Assembly: GCA_002284615.2 (NCBI GenBank)
Contig: MU069677.1
Span: 56,040 to 66,143 of the forward strand
DNA length: 10,104 bases
Direction: 5' to 3'
Origin: Dunaliella salina
Taxonomy: Eukaryota > Chlorophyta > Chlorophyceae > Chlamydomonadales > Dunaliellaceae
Position numbers and translations under genes: made by a program. Below the pieces are notes generated by a model, which ran no database searches, was not told the origin of the DNA, and saw only the letters and a list, made by a program, of their open reading frames with translations. Of the stretch, positions 1 to 6,961 are shown piece after piece; the stretch's first letter is position 1, and every line of letters begins with the position of its first letter.

Positions 1-50
<50 letters not shown>

Positions 51-79
51 GCACTCACACGCACGCACGCACACACACA
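1..79. repeat. (AC)n microsatellite
   Basis: There is a pure AC run at 1-46, followed by a degenerate GCAC/TCAC tail to about 79. It runs off the left edge and directly abuts the first exon, so it probably ends the preceding intron. Confidence 0.97.
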
Positions 80-115
80 TGTACTGACATGCCTATGGCC
101 ACCGTGCGGGCACAG

Positions 116-166
116 GTGGTGCGTCCCAAGGAGGAGCAGGAGCGGGCCCTGGCGTATTACCAGCAG
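116..166 (+). CDS. SMG7: SMG7-like exon 1 of this window
   Basis: The exon encodes VVRPKEEQERALAYYQQ and ends in phase 0 at CAG|GTGAGG (donor at 167). The YYQQ end joins AASVLP of the next exon, matching the helix before the conserved P-x-S-G-N-P-x-x-Q segment of SMG7 proteins. The 5' border is uncertain. The first AG in the window is at 114-115, so 116 is the only internal acceptor available, but the frame stays open leftwards through ATG codons at 89 and 95 and into the AC repeat. The real exon could therefore begin earlier or outside the window. Its last 23 bases are the source of a 42-bp repeat array further along intron 1. Confidence 0.7.
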
Positions 167-3100
167 GTGAGGCATGTTATTAGCCATGGGTAAATAGGGT
201 GTACCAACATCTCAAACAGGCTCTTCGAGCCTAGAAGAGGCTCTGCCTATTTGGATAGGGCCTCTTTGGATGCACAGATTTTGTGGGTAGTTTAAGGCAC
301 TTTTACATCATTTTGGGGTAGAAAGAGGGTCAAAGAAGGTGAGGCCTGTAAGCCAAAATAGGCTCCCCGAGCCTCGCCGGGGCTTACCCTCGCTGAGGCT
401 CTCCTAGGTGGCTACCCAACCCTACATGTTATAGATTGGGCCTTGGCGTGATGATAGCGTGTGAGGTATGTCCTTAATTGGGCCCTGGCGTATTACCAGC
501 AAGTGAGGCATGTTATAGGTTGGGCCCTGGCGTGATGATAGCGTGTGAGGTATGTCCTTAATTGGGCCCTGGCATAGTACCAGCAGGTAAGGCATGTTGC
601 CAATCGGATCCTGGCATAGTACCAGCAGGTGGGGCATGTCATCGAGTGGGCCCTGGCGTAATGCCAGCAGGTTTGCATGAAGCAGCGAAGGTCAGTCATT
701 GAAAGACGAGGATTAATTCCACGAGCAAGTGAGGGTGTCATGGTCGTTGAGCACAGCGTGGCCATGTCAAAGGAAGGTGAACGGCGCCTTGATGACGTGC
801 AGGGGCAGCGTCCGGTCAAGGTGGGTTGTCAGAAAAACAATGTAAATGCAACTTCAACCTCCCTTCCCCCCTGCCGTCCTTATGGTAAGTACTCTGCCCA
901 CCAGTGTGCAACCCTGTCCTCCAACATATTGTCCTGGGCATGCCTGCACGCCGCCTCTCTGCTGCCATCCAGTAGCAAGCCTGTCCTCCATCCAGCCATG
1001 TGTGCAGGCCGCCTCTGTGCAGCCCACCAGCGGCAATCCTTTCCTCCATTCAATGAATGCCGCCCACTATTTCAAAACGATGCTGCCCATCGTTTGCAAG
1101 CCTGTCTTTAAAACGAATGATCCTGCTTGCAACCTTGCCCTGCATCCAACCACTTGTCCCCCACCCATGGCAACCCTTTTCTCCGACGGCTTGTCCCCCA
1201 CCAATGGCAACCATGTCTTCCAACGAATTGTCCCCTATCAGCGGCATCTCCGTCAAAATAAATCATCCTGGGCATATGCCTGCAGGCCGCCTCTGTGCTG
1301 TTCACCAGTGACAACTCTGACTCCATCCAAAAAATGCCCCCTACCGGTGGGAACCCTGCCCTTCAACGAACTGTCTCCAGCTGCTTGCAGGCTACCACTG
1401 TGCTGCCCACCAGCGGCAATTGTGGCATCCACTGCGTGACGATTCTCTGCATTTTAAAGCCATCCAGCCCTTATCTTGTACATGCCTGCAGGCTGCCTCT
1501 GTGTTGCCTACCAGTGGCAACCCTTACAACCAGATGGCGGTCGTCGCGTACTACGGGAGCGATGAGCTTCGCGCGGTACGTGGCTTGGGGCATGCGACCA
1601 CCCAGGGGTGTGAATGTCTGATGTGTAGTGCGCTGATTTGGGGCATCTTGAACGCCGAACAGTTGCCTGGCACTGCTCTGGATGTTGTATCCCTTTAGGT
1701 TTGCAGGTTAAATACTTCACAGGGCTTCATGGTCCTAACTATAACGCCTATAACGCCTAGCTGGAGCACTCTGGGTGTTGCATCCTTGCGGGTTCACATG
1801 ATTAAAAATGTAACAGGATATTAAGCAATACGGAATTTCACCCCTTGGGTTTACAGGATTAAACATGTTAGGGTATTTCAGATATTGCAGGTGTAAGGTC
1901 CCTGGCCAGAACCCAAACAGCCTCAGATTCAGGGCATGTTGGGGCAATGCCACCATCAGACGAGCTCCGGATGCACACAGGATGGGATGCGCCCACACAG
2001 AAAAGTCTGAAAAGTCTGCCAAAATCAGTGTGGATGCTTACAGCATGGTATACACGAATTTGAACATTGCCATTGGCCAAACAGCAAAAACCTGCCCATC
2101 AGAATATGCTGCTTTTTTTCTCCCCCTCAATTTGCATGACCCCCTTCGCCACAATAAGCTGGAGCAACTCGTATGACCGAGCAGTATTGACTCCTCAGTC
2201 ATGAGTTGCTCCAGCTTAGTGTGCTGAAGGGGGTCATGCAATCGAGGGGGAGAAAAAATGCAGCACAGTCAGGAGGCGGCTGCAAGAGTTCCGCGGAGGT
2301 GCCTGTGCACCTCCTGCAGAGGGTGTACTGCCGGAGGTGCACATTCTGCATGCCGGCCTGCCATAGGCGCGCGTAATACAAAGGGCACAACTGGTGATTA
2401 GAAGCTGAAGCCAGGTGCGAAGGGTGTGCATCGTAGCACAGGAGTTCCTGCAGAGTGTGACAGCATGCGAAGACTGGTTGGCTGGGTGGGCTTTGCAATG
2501 CAGAGACAAAGCGTACATCTGTCCTTTGCCTCAAAGACAGGCCGGACAGATGTACGCATCACCTTACAATGCATCGTCTCTCTATACCATACCATTTTGG
2601 TTGTGAGTCATCTCTTCGTGAATGAATCGTCTCTTCACACCATGCCATTTTGGTTGTGAAGCTGCTCGTGTCAGCAGGGATGTCAAAGCTGCAGCCCAGC
2701 CCAGAGATGATAACGTTGGGCACACGTGATTAAAGAATGGCATGCAGCGCCAATGCACCTGATTTTCCGGAGCTGTTTTGCTTTCTTTTCCAACTCAGTC
2801 CTTGATCTTTTTCCTTTTGTGAGGCTCTTTTGGATACCAGGTCATCATGCACACTGCTTGTGCATACACATTGCAGACTGGCAGCATTGGCAGGTGTCCA
2901 TTTGGGATTGTTTAGGCATGGCATACCTGCAAATTGGCGGCAATCAGTGCCCATGCAGATTCCTTCATGCATACTAGCAATGGAGGGTATAGCAGCTTTG
3001 TGGTCAATTAATCTCAAACAAGTATGCACGAGAATGGAAGGGCAAGATGGGCAATAAAATGGGCCGCTTGGCCATACTTGCATGTGCTGTCACTTCATTT

Positions 3101-3700
3101 CTGAAGATGTATCACCGCTGCAACAAGTGGTGCATTACATGCGTACTATTTCAGGTGTACTGTTGCTCCAAGGGGAGAAGATGCACACGCATTTAGTTGT
3201 ACGACAAGGTTGCAAGGAAAAGAAGGCCTCCAATCAAACGACTGACTGCTAGCCTGATGCACAAAAATGCCTGTGTGTGCAGGTGTACTACTACTTTCGC
3301 TCCTTGGGGGTGTCCTGTCCCTTTGTGACTGCGCGGGAAAATCTGCTCCTGCTGTTCGAGCGCAACCGAGCACGGTGAGCAGGTGTTCGACGCGTAAGAG
3401 GGGTGGTTGGATCTCTCTGTTCGTTTACGACTGTGCGGGAATACCTGCTTCTGCTGTCTGTGCGCAACCGAGCAAGGTGAGCAGGCACTCAACATTTAAA
3501 AGAGGTGTTTGGACCTCTATCCATGTGTGCCTGCGCGGGAAAACCAGCTCCTCCTGTTTGAGTGGAACTGGGTTTAGGGACAGTGGGCAGAGGTGTTCAA
3601 CATGCAAGAAGGGTGGTCGTGTCGCTCGCTCTCTTTTTGCCAAAAGCTGGCAGCGGCTTTTATAATTTGCAACCTGGAACAAGGGCAACCGTGTCAGCTT

Positions 3701-3785
<85 letters not shown>

Positions 3786-6528
3786 GGGGGAGGTAGAGGG
3801 GGGATGGGTGGGTGCGTGGGTGAGAAGCACACAAGGTTTTTCAAGTGTATATTGTCTAAAGTGCACTGCATTCTTGTGCGCAGGTATGCCAAGTTGCCGC
3901 CTCGCCCTCCTGGCCCAGGCCAAGGCATCACTCCTGGAGATGTGGCCACGCGCATGGTGCGGCTGGCAGGCCTCATGTTTGACCGTATTAACCTGGAGCA
4001 GGTGTGTGTGTCCAGGCATTAGGCATTTTGCGCATGGCTTACTGACCTGGAGATGTGGCCATGCACATGGTGCGGTTGGCAGGCCTCATGTATGACTGCA
4101 TCAACCTGGAGCAGGTGGGTATGTCTAAGCATTAAGCACATGTCTCTCTGCCCTGGAGATGTGGCCATGCACATGGTGCGGCTGGTAGGCCTTGTGCTTG
4201 GCTGCACCGACCTGGAGCAGGTGGGTGTGTGCAAGAAATTATTTACCACTGAAGGGCTGCTTCTTCAGGATTTTTCACCCTGCGCACTTGTAAAGGGTGT
4301 TGAAGGGTGTCCTGGACAACTGCTTTGCCACTCTTATACGACCGTACCATTTGCAAGACTGTTTGTGAGAGGTTGTTGGGCACGTAACACATTTTGTAAG
4401 GTTCCGTCCATCTCTGGAGGACTGCATTTTCACTGGTATAAAACTATTTGCATGAGTGTGTAGAGTCTGTTGTAGGACTGTACTGGTTTGGAAGGAGGGC
4501 CTCATCATCGGAGGCCTGCATCTTTACTCTATCCAAGAATGTAGAATTTGCAAGAATGGCGTATGGACTTTGCATGATAAGCTATGCATGTGATCCGTGC
4601 AACAATTTTTACATGATAAGGTAAGCGTGTGATCAGGATCCTGGGGTGTTTCCCCCGGGAGCTTCCTGATTGCATGCTTACCTTGAAGCAGGAGCGGCAG
4701 CTGTGGAAAGGAATCTGCAGAGGCAACCTGTTCACTTGGGCATGGTCTGTACCTGTGGTGTTCCATGGACTGTACCATTATGGTATTCCACTGCACATTT
4801 GTGGTATTCCGTGGAGTTTAATAGGGATGGTCTATATCTATGGTATTCTATGGAGTTCAGTATGGACGGTCTGAATCTGTGGTATTCTGTGGAGTTTGGT
4901 AGGGAAGGTCCATACCTGAAGTTTTTCCTTGGAGTATGGTACGCATGGAGTATGGTACGCATGGCGGGGTGCTCCTACAGTGTTTGAATCAGGCGGTGCG
5001 TACGCCAAGGGCGTTGGAATAGTGGCATTTAGAACGGGGTGCCAGGGACACCTGATGATTATTTAGGTTATGAGAGTGTATTGGCTCAAGATGAGGATGA
5101 TGATGGCATTTCATTTCCACAACCAGACGTGCCAGGTGCATACAGGACTCCAGTTCATATGACGCACTTTGAGAAGTGGTGGATGCAGTAGTGTGACCTA
5201 CCTTGCAACCCGTTGTCGTGAAGGCTGTGAAGACACCATTCGAGTTCGATGGGGAATGAAAAGATTTGTCAAAAGGATTCTGTAATGCTGTGCACCTTGA
5301 TCCGCATATGAAGGACTGGTTGGGAACATGCCTCTTGTTTGCAGATCTGGGTCATGCCGGGAAGAAGAGGGGTGCATGAATGTTGACCAGGTGTGCTGTT
5401 CGTGATTTGTGATGCTTCCTCACATTGTGGTGCTGCTGCACTCGCGCGCTTCGATCGCATGACCACACCTTTCCCAGTTTCCGGCCGACTTGAATGTCAT
5501 TGGCCCGGAATCTTCCTTGTTTTCCATCTTGTCTTTATGATTTACATTGTTTCCTGGTCTCTAAAATGGAAAGGTCCATGTAACACATGCACGCCTGCAG
5601 CTCACCCCCGCGCGGGCTGTTGCCATGGAACACGACTCATGGTGCTTCATTGTCTTGCCTTCTCCACCAACCAAAATATTCTCAGCATGTGTGCATGCCT
5701 GCAGCTCTACCCTGCACATGCTGCCACCATTGCCTTGCAGTTCTTTTTGCCTCTTGCCCTTGTACTGATTGGAATGTTCGCAACGTGCGCTTGCCTGCAG
5801 CTCACTCCTATGCGCGCTGCTTCCATTGCCCAACAGCTTGTGTTACCCCCTGCCCTTAACGTTTATTGATTGGAACGTTTACGACATGCGCTTGCCTGCA
5901 GCTCACTCCTATGCGCGCTGCTGCCATTGCCCGGTAGCTCGTGTTACCCCCTGCCCTCTTACTCCGCGAAATGTGTGCAACTTTTTTTTTTTGCCTGCAG
6001 ATCACTCCCATGCGCGCTGCTTCCATTGCCCAACAGCTCGTGTTACCCCCTGCCCTTTATGTTTATTGATTGGAATGTTTGCAACATGCGCGTGCTTGCA
6101 GCTCACCCCCACTTGCACTGATGCCTTCGACTGATACCTCTCGTTTCTTCCTGCCCCTTTACGAACCAGAATGTGTTGCTTTACCTAATCAGAACGTTTG
6201 TACCTTTTACTTATGCCCTCCCACTAATCATAATGTTAATGCTCTTTTCCTAATCAGTGTGTGTATGCCTGCATCTCACCCCCACTTGTGCTGCTGCCAC
6301 TTCCTAGCAACTCATGTTTTCTCCTGCCCTCTCACTGGTTGGAATGCTTGCAACGTGCGCTTGCCTGGAGCTCACCCCCACGTGCGCTATTCACCCCCAC
6401 GTGCGCAGTTGCCATTTAGCTCGTGTTACCCCTTGCCTTCTTACTCATTGGAATATTCGCAACATTGTCTTGCCTGCAGCTCACTCCCACGCGTGCTGCT
6501 GCCATTGCGGCCCTGCGTCAACTCCTGG
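116..6528 (+). CDS. SMG7: SMG7/EST1-like nonsense-mediated decay factor, five exons, partial at both ends
   Basis: The coding parts are join(116-166, 1492-1575, 3283-3374, 3884-4001, 6480-6528). All borders are GT/AG and the phases agree across every junction, giving about 131 codons with no stop. The joined product shows YYQQ-AASVLPTSGNPYNQ, GSDELRA-VYYYFRSL, PFVTARENLLLLFERNR, MVRLAGLMFDRINLEQ and AAAIAALRQLL in the order expected for the start of the EST1 central domain, which follows the 14-3-3-like TPR region. From family knowledge, SMG7 binds phospho-UPF1 and directs the bound mRNA to decay; it acts mainly in the cytoplasm. SMG7 is preferred over SMG5/SMG6 because PF.TAR.NL...FE.NR is closest to the plant SMG7 pattern as I recall it. 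The N-terminal TPR part and most of the C-terminal half lie outside the window or were not recognised. EST1/SMG family membership is strong; the paralogue is less certain. Confidence 0.85.
438..689. repeat. 42-bp tandem array derived from the exon 1 donor end
   Basis: Six units start at 438, 480, 522, 564, 606 and 648, exactly 42 bp apart. The 480, 564, 606 and 648 units resemble GGGCCCTGGCGTATTACCAG plus CAGGTGAGGCATGT, the end of exon 1 with its donor. The 438 and 522 units share a different variant (GTGATGATAGCG then TGTGAGGTATGTCC). So part of the array is an alternating 84-bp dimer. 42 bp is 14 codons, so an artefactual repetitive minus-strand reading frame is open across it. Confidence 0.93.
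940..1491. repeat. decayed copies of the exon 2 acceptor region
   Basis: Copies of (T)GC(A/C)GGC-CGCCTCTGTGC-GCCCACCAG-GGCAA lie with their CCGCCTCT block at 951, 1009, 1287 and 1392, before the true exon at 1492. The last spacings are 105 and 101 bp. Between 1140 and 1250 a shorter 36-37-bp subrepeat of CACCAATGGCAACC type occurs (GGCAAC at 1169 and 1206, GGCATC at 1242). The copies carry frame breaks and lack donors. Confidence 0.8.
1492..1575 (+). CDS. SMG7: SMG7-like exon 2
   Basis: This is an 84-nt, 28-codon exon, phase 0 at both ends, with acceptor TGCCTGCAG|GCTGCC and donor GCG|GTACGT. It encodes AASVLPTSGNPYNQ followed by MAVVAYYGSDELRA. The S-G-N-P-x-N-Q core and the Y-x-x-D-E/L segment are hallmarks of the EST1/SMG domain start in plant SMG7, where the equivalent reads like AAS-W-P-SGNPH-QLAI-ASY. 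Upstream there are at least four decayed copies of the acceptor plus exon start (951, 1009, 1287, 1392). Only this last copy keeps both an intact frame and a donor. Confidence 0.9.
2107..2265. repeat. long inverted repeat (about 70-bp stem, about 20-nt loop)
   Basis: The left arm 2107-2177 and right arm 2198-2265 are inverted copies, both containing TTTTTTCTCCCCCTC, GCATGACCCCCTTC and TAAGCTGGAGCAACTC in stem register. They differ by only about nine mismatches or gaps. The loop is 2178-2197. It could be a foldback or MITE-type element or a small-RNA precursor. I see no convincing target-site duplication at its ends. Confidence 0.92.
2295..2342. repeat. small GC hairpin with a third arm
   Basis: GGAGGTGC (2295-2302), loop CTGT and GCACCTCC (2307-2314) form a perfect 8-bp stem. 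A third GGAGGTGCAC follows at 2333-2342, so two alternative pairings are possible. Confidence 0.75.
2511..2557. repeat. perfect 14-bp inverted repeat
   Basis: GCGTACATCTGTCC at 2511-2524 is exactly inverted at 2544-2557, with a 19-bp spacer containing a weaker TTTG/CAAAG pairing. Confidence 0.9.
2573..2659. repeat. 53-bp direct repeat, two copies
   Basis: ATCGTCTCT...ACCAT-CCATTTTGGTTGTGA occurs at about 2573-2606 and again at 2626-2659, offset 53 bp. Confidence 0.85.
3155..3185. repeat. faint copy of the exon 3 acceptor
   Basis: ATTTCAG (ends 3154) is followed by GTGTACTGTTGCTCCAAGGGG, resembling the true CAG|GTGTACTACTACTTTCGCTCC start with an internal deletion, 128 bp upstream of it. The likeness is short. 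Confidence 0.45.
3283..3374 (+). CDS. SMG7: SMG7-like exon 3, conserved YYYFRSL core
   Basis: This is a 92-nt exon with acceptor TGTGTGTGCAG|GTGTAC and donor GCACG|GTGAGC, entering in phase 0 and leaving with two bases of an Arg codon. It encodes VYYYFRSLGVSCPF and then VTARENLLLLFERNRA. This is the most diagnostic stretch in the window: (F/Y)YYxRSL followed by P(F/I)xTAxxNLxxxFE is the best conserved block of EST1/SMG5-7 proteins, and the TAR-x-NL plus FE-x-NR form is SMG7-like. Reading past the donor gives an immediate in-frame TGA, which confirms the exon end. Two partial copies of the 3' half follow in the intron. Confidence 0.93.
3428..3600. repeat. two about 101-bp tandem copies of the exon 3 donor end
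   Basis: The GCGCGGGAA block of exon 3 (3331) recurs at 3433 and 3533. The first copy retains the exon end almost intact (GTGCGCAACCGAGCAAG then GTGAGCAG). The second keeps GCGCGGGAAAACCAGCTCCTCC but its donor is lost (GACAGTGGGCAG). A flanking G-rich AAGAGGGGTGGTTGG-like tail is part of the unit. Confidence 0.9.
3704..3777. repeat. (TG)37 microsatellite
   Basis: A pure 74-bp TG run is followed by a short GA run and a G-rich purine tract to about 3800, in the middle of the shortest intron of the gene. Confidence 0.98.
3884..4001 (+). CDS. SMG7: SMG7-like exon 4
   Basis: This is a 118-nt exon with acceptor TGTGCGCAG|GTATGC and donor GAGCAG|GTGTGTG. Its first base completes the Arg codon left by exon 3, giving NRARYAKLPPR across the junction. 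A proline/glycine-rich linker follows (PPRPPGPGQGITPGD), then VATRMVRLAGLMFDRINLEQ. The last part aligns without gaps to the R-F-V-x-L-x-G-I-L-F-x-R-x-S-L-E helix of plant SMG7. The linker is where plant proteins carry a basic, low-conservation loop, here shortened. Two decayed donor-side copies follow at about 106-113 bp spacing. Confidence 0.87.
4049..4225. repeat. two tandem copies of the exon 4 donor end
   Basis: The GGAGATGTGGCC block of exon 4 (3936) recurs at 4049 and 4155, periods 113 and 106 bp. Both copies keep an open 22-codon frame (GDVAMHMVRLAGLMYD..NLEQ and GDVAMHMVRLVGLVLG..DLEQ) and a donor (CAG|GTGGGT). Neither carries a copy of the acceptor, because the duplicated segment begins inside the exon. 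Confidence 0.92.
4757..4962. repeat. 39-bp tandem repeats plus a 16-bp duplication
   Basis: GGTATTC(C/T)(G/A)TGGAGTTT blocks at 4803, 4842, 4881 and a decayed one near 4920 are 39 bp apart. Earlier shorter units start at 4757 and 4782. GGAGTATGGTACGCAT is then perfectly duplicated at 4931-4946 and 4947-4962. Confidence 0.88.
5033..5385 (+). pseudogene. decayed coding remnant of unknown origin
   Basis: One frame from 5033 to 5188 has 52 codons without a stop and a non-repetitive composition: an acidic stretch (LAQDEDDDGISFPQPDVPGA) then YRTPVHMTHFEKWWMQ and a stop. A further open piece, VKAVKTPFEFDGE then stop then KDLSKGFCNAVHLDPHMKDW and LGTCLLFADLGHAGKKRGA, follows after about 25 bases with interrupting stops. 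It looks like one coding sequence broken by stops or shifts and is more AT-rich than the SMG7 exons. A transposon-derived gene is possible, but I recognise no family. Confidence 0.4.
5590..6479. repeat. about 100-bp array of exon 5 acceptor copies
   Basis: The GCCTGCAG-CTCAC block recurs with its CCTGCAG at 5594, 5698, 5794, 5895, 5994, 6095 (CTTGCAG), 6268 (CCTGCAT), 6364 (CCTGGAG) and 6473, the last being the real acceptor. Spacings are 104, 96, 101, 99, 101, 173, 96 and 109 bp. Each unit is an intron 3' end (TTGATTGGAATGTT..AACATGCGC) plus the first 30 or so exon bases (ACTCC-ATGCGCGCTGCT-CCATTGCC) and a CTCGTGTTACCCCCTGCCC tail. The 5994 copy has an 11-T pyrimidine tract. Confidence 0.93.
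6480..6528 (+). CDS. SMG7: SMG7-like exon 5
   Basis: This is a 49-nt exon with acceptor TTGCCTGCAG|CTCACT and a strong donor CTGG|GTGAGTAG, ending in phase 1. It encodes LTPTRAAAIAALRQLL plus one base. Joined to exon 4 it reads INLEQ-LTPTRAAA-IAALRQLL, which matches the spacing of the plant SMG7 helix pair (SLET... to ...SLREVI) with no gap; that spacing is the main reason for choosing it over the upstream look-alikes. Eight earlier copies of the acceptor plus about 40 bases fill 5590-6420, but none keeps the CTGCGTCAACTCCTGG exon end with its donor. Confidence 0.8.
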
Positions 6529-6899
6529 GTGAGTAGACGCTTTAAAAAAACTATTGTAAAAGACAGAAAATCCAGATGATGATTTCACACAGAAGTTGGT
6601 CACCACTTTGCACCAGCTCCTAGGTGAAGCAACCACCTGCACATTTGGGGTTGTGTAATAGTGTGGCACCTCTCAGTTTTGATGTTAGTGGCGACGCGTT
6701 GCTTTAGGTAGCACTCTTCATACAAGAAAGAGCTACCCCGCGACCCCCAAGGGGCGTCGCAAGACCCCCTTGTGTCGCGCCAAGCAACACAGGATTTGGG
6801 GTTATGAGCACCTGGTGTCGCTTGAAAATGTGAAAGTGAATTATAAAAGAACCCTGGCCTTGGCACGCTCTATGGGGACATGGACGAGGGCGCTTTCAG
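6529..6899 (+). other. intron 5 (if candidate exon 6 is right)
   Basis: It begins with a strong GTGAGT donor. At 6611-6630 CACCAGCTCCTAG|GTGAAGC looks like one donor-side copy of the exon 5 end, 95 bp downstream. At 6735-6785 a GC-rich palindromic block (GCGACCCCCAAGGGGCGTCGC, then CAAGGGG/CCCCTTG pairing) lies between two ATTTGGGGTT copies (6643 and 6794). Confidence 0.45.
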
Positions 6900-6961
6900 C
6901 CTGGCCCGGGACAACCTGTCCCTCCCTGGAGGGGGCTCAGTCTGCACCCTCGCTCAGCCAG
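6900..6961 (+). CDS. candidate exon 6 (weak)
   Basis: After exon 5 (phase 1), acceptor GCGCTTTCAG|CCTGGC and donor AGCCAG|GTCAGG bound a 62-nt segment that enters in the required phase and leaves in phase 0. It encodes AWPGTTCPSLEGAQSAPSLS followed by Q, a low-complexity linker of the kind expected between the LREVI-like helix and the next hydrophobic helix of SMG7. There is no conserved motif, so support is only phase and splice sites. A different frame over 6850-7018 is also open and could be the coding one instead. Confidence 0.35.

Larger units (their letters stand above)
167..1491 (+). other. intron 1
   Basis: Donor GTGAGG, acceptor TGCCTGCAG. It holds the exon 1-derived 42-bp array on its left and exon 2 acceptor copies on its right. 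In the stretch 186-437 I see only a short direct theme (AGGCTC...GAGCCT repeated around 220-245 and 360-405) and no gene. In 690-850 I see nothing identifiable. Confidence 0.85.
1576..3282 (+). other. intron 2
   Basis: Donor GTACGT, acceptor TGTGTGTGCAG. It contains a degenerate threefold repeat near 1687-1880 (ATCCCTTTAGGTTTGCAGG, ATCCTTGCGGGTTCACATG and ACCCCTTGGGTTTACAGG), a large hairpin, smaller inverted repeats and a 53-bp direct repeat. 1890-2100 and 2700-3140 show nothing I can identify. Confidence 0.85.
3375..3883 (+). other. intron 3
   Basis: This 509-bp intron starts GTGAGC and ends TTCTTGTGCGCAG. It carries two donor-side partial copies of exon 3 and a (TG)37 tract. The very repetitive Val/Cys and His/Thr reading frames across the TG tract are artefacts. 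Confidence 0.87.
4002..6479 (+). other. intron 4
   Basis: This 2.48-kb intron runs from GTGTGTG to TTGCCTGCAG. It contains exon 4 donor copies (left), 39-bp repeats (middle), a decayed coding remnant and the exon 5 acceptor array (right). In 4225-4570 a loose 104-bp direct repeat is visible (GGAGGACTGCATTTTCAC at about 4407, GGAGGCCTGCATCTTTAC at about 4511). At 4573 and 4612 CATGATAAG-like blocks followed by GTGTGATC recur at 39 bp. Confidence 0.75.

Noticed and set aside
89..115. ATG at 89 or 95 as the gene's start codon
   Set aside because: The exon matches the middle of the SMG7 protein, just before the EST1 domain, so an N-terminal start here is unlikely. The open frame upstream is only the AC repeat.
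422..637. Minus-strand 71-codon repetitive protein
   Set aside because: The 42-bp repeat is a multiple of three and stop-free on that strand, and its units derive from the exon 1 end on the + strand.
3425..4095. Long ORFs on both strands with Val/Cys or His/Thr runs
   Set aside because: They are open because they cross the stop-free (TG)37 tract. The true coding exon 4 is in another frame and ends at a donor.
5801..6134. ORFs with repeated LPAAHSYARC / AACSSLLCALLPLP products
   Set aside because: They are frames over the exon 5 acceptor array. The repeats are intron sequence plus exon 5 starts, and the frame differs between copies.
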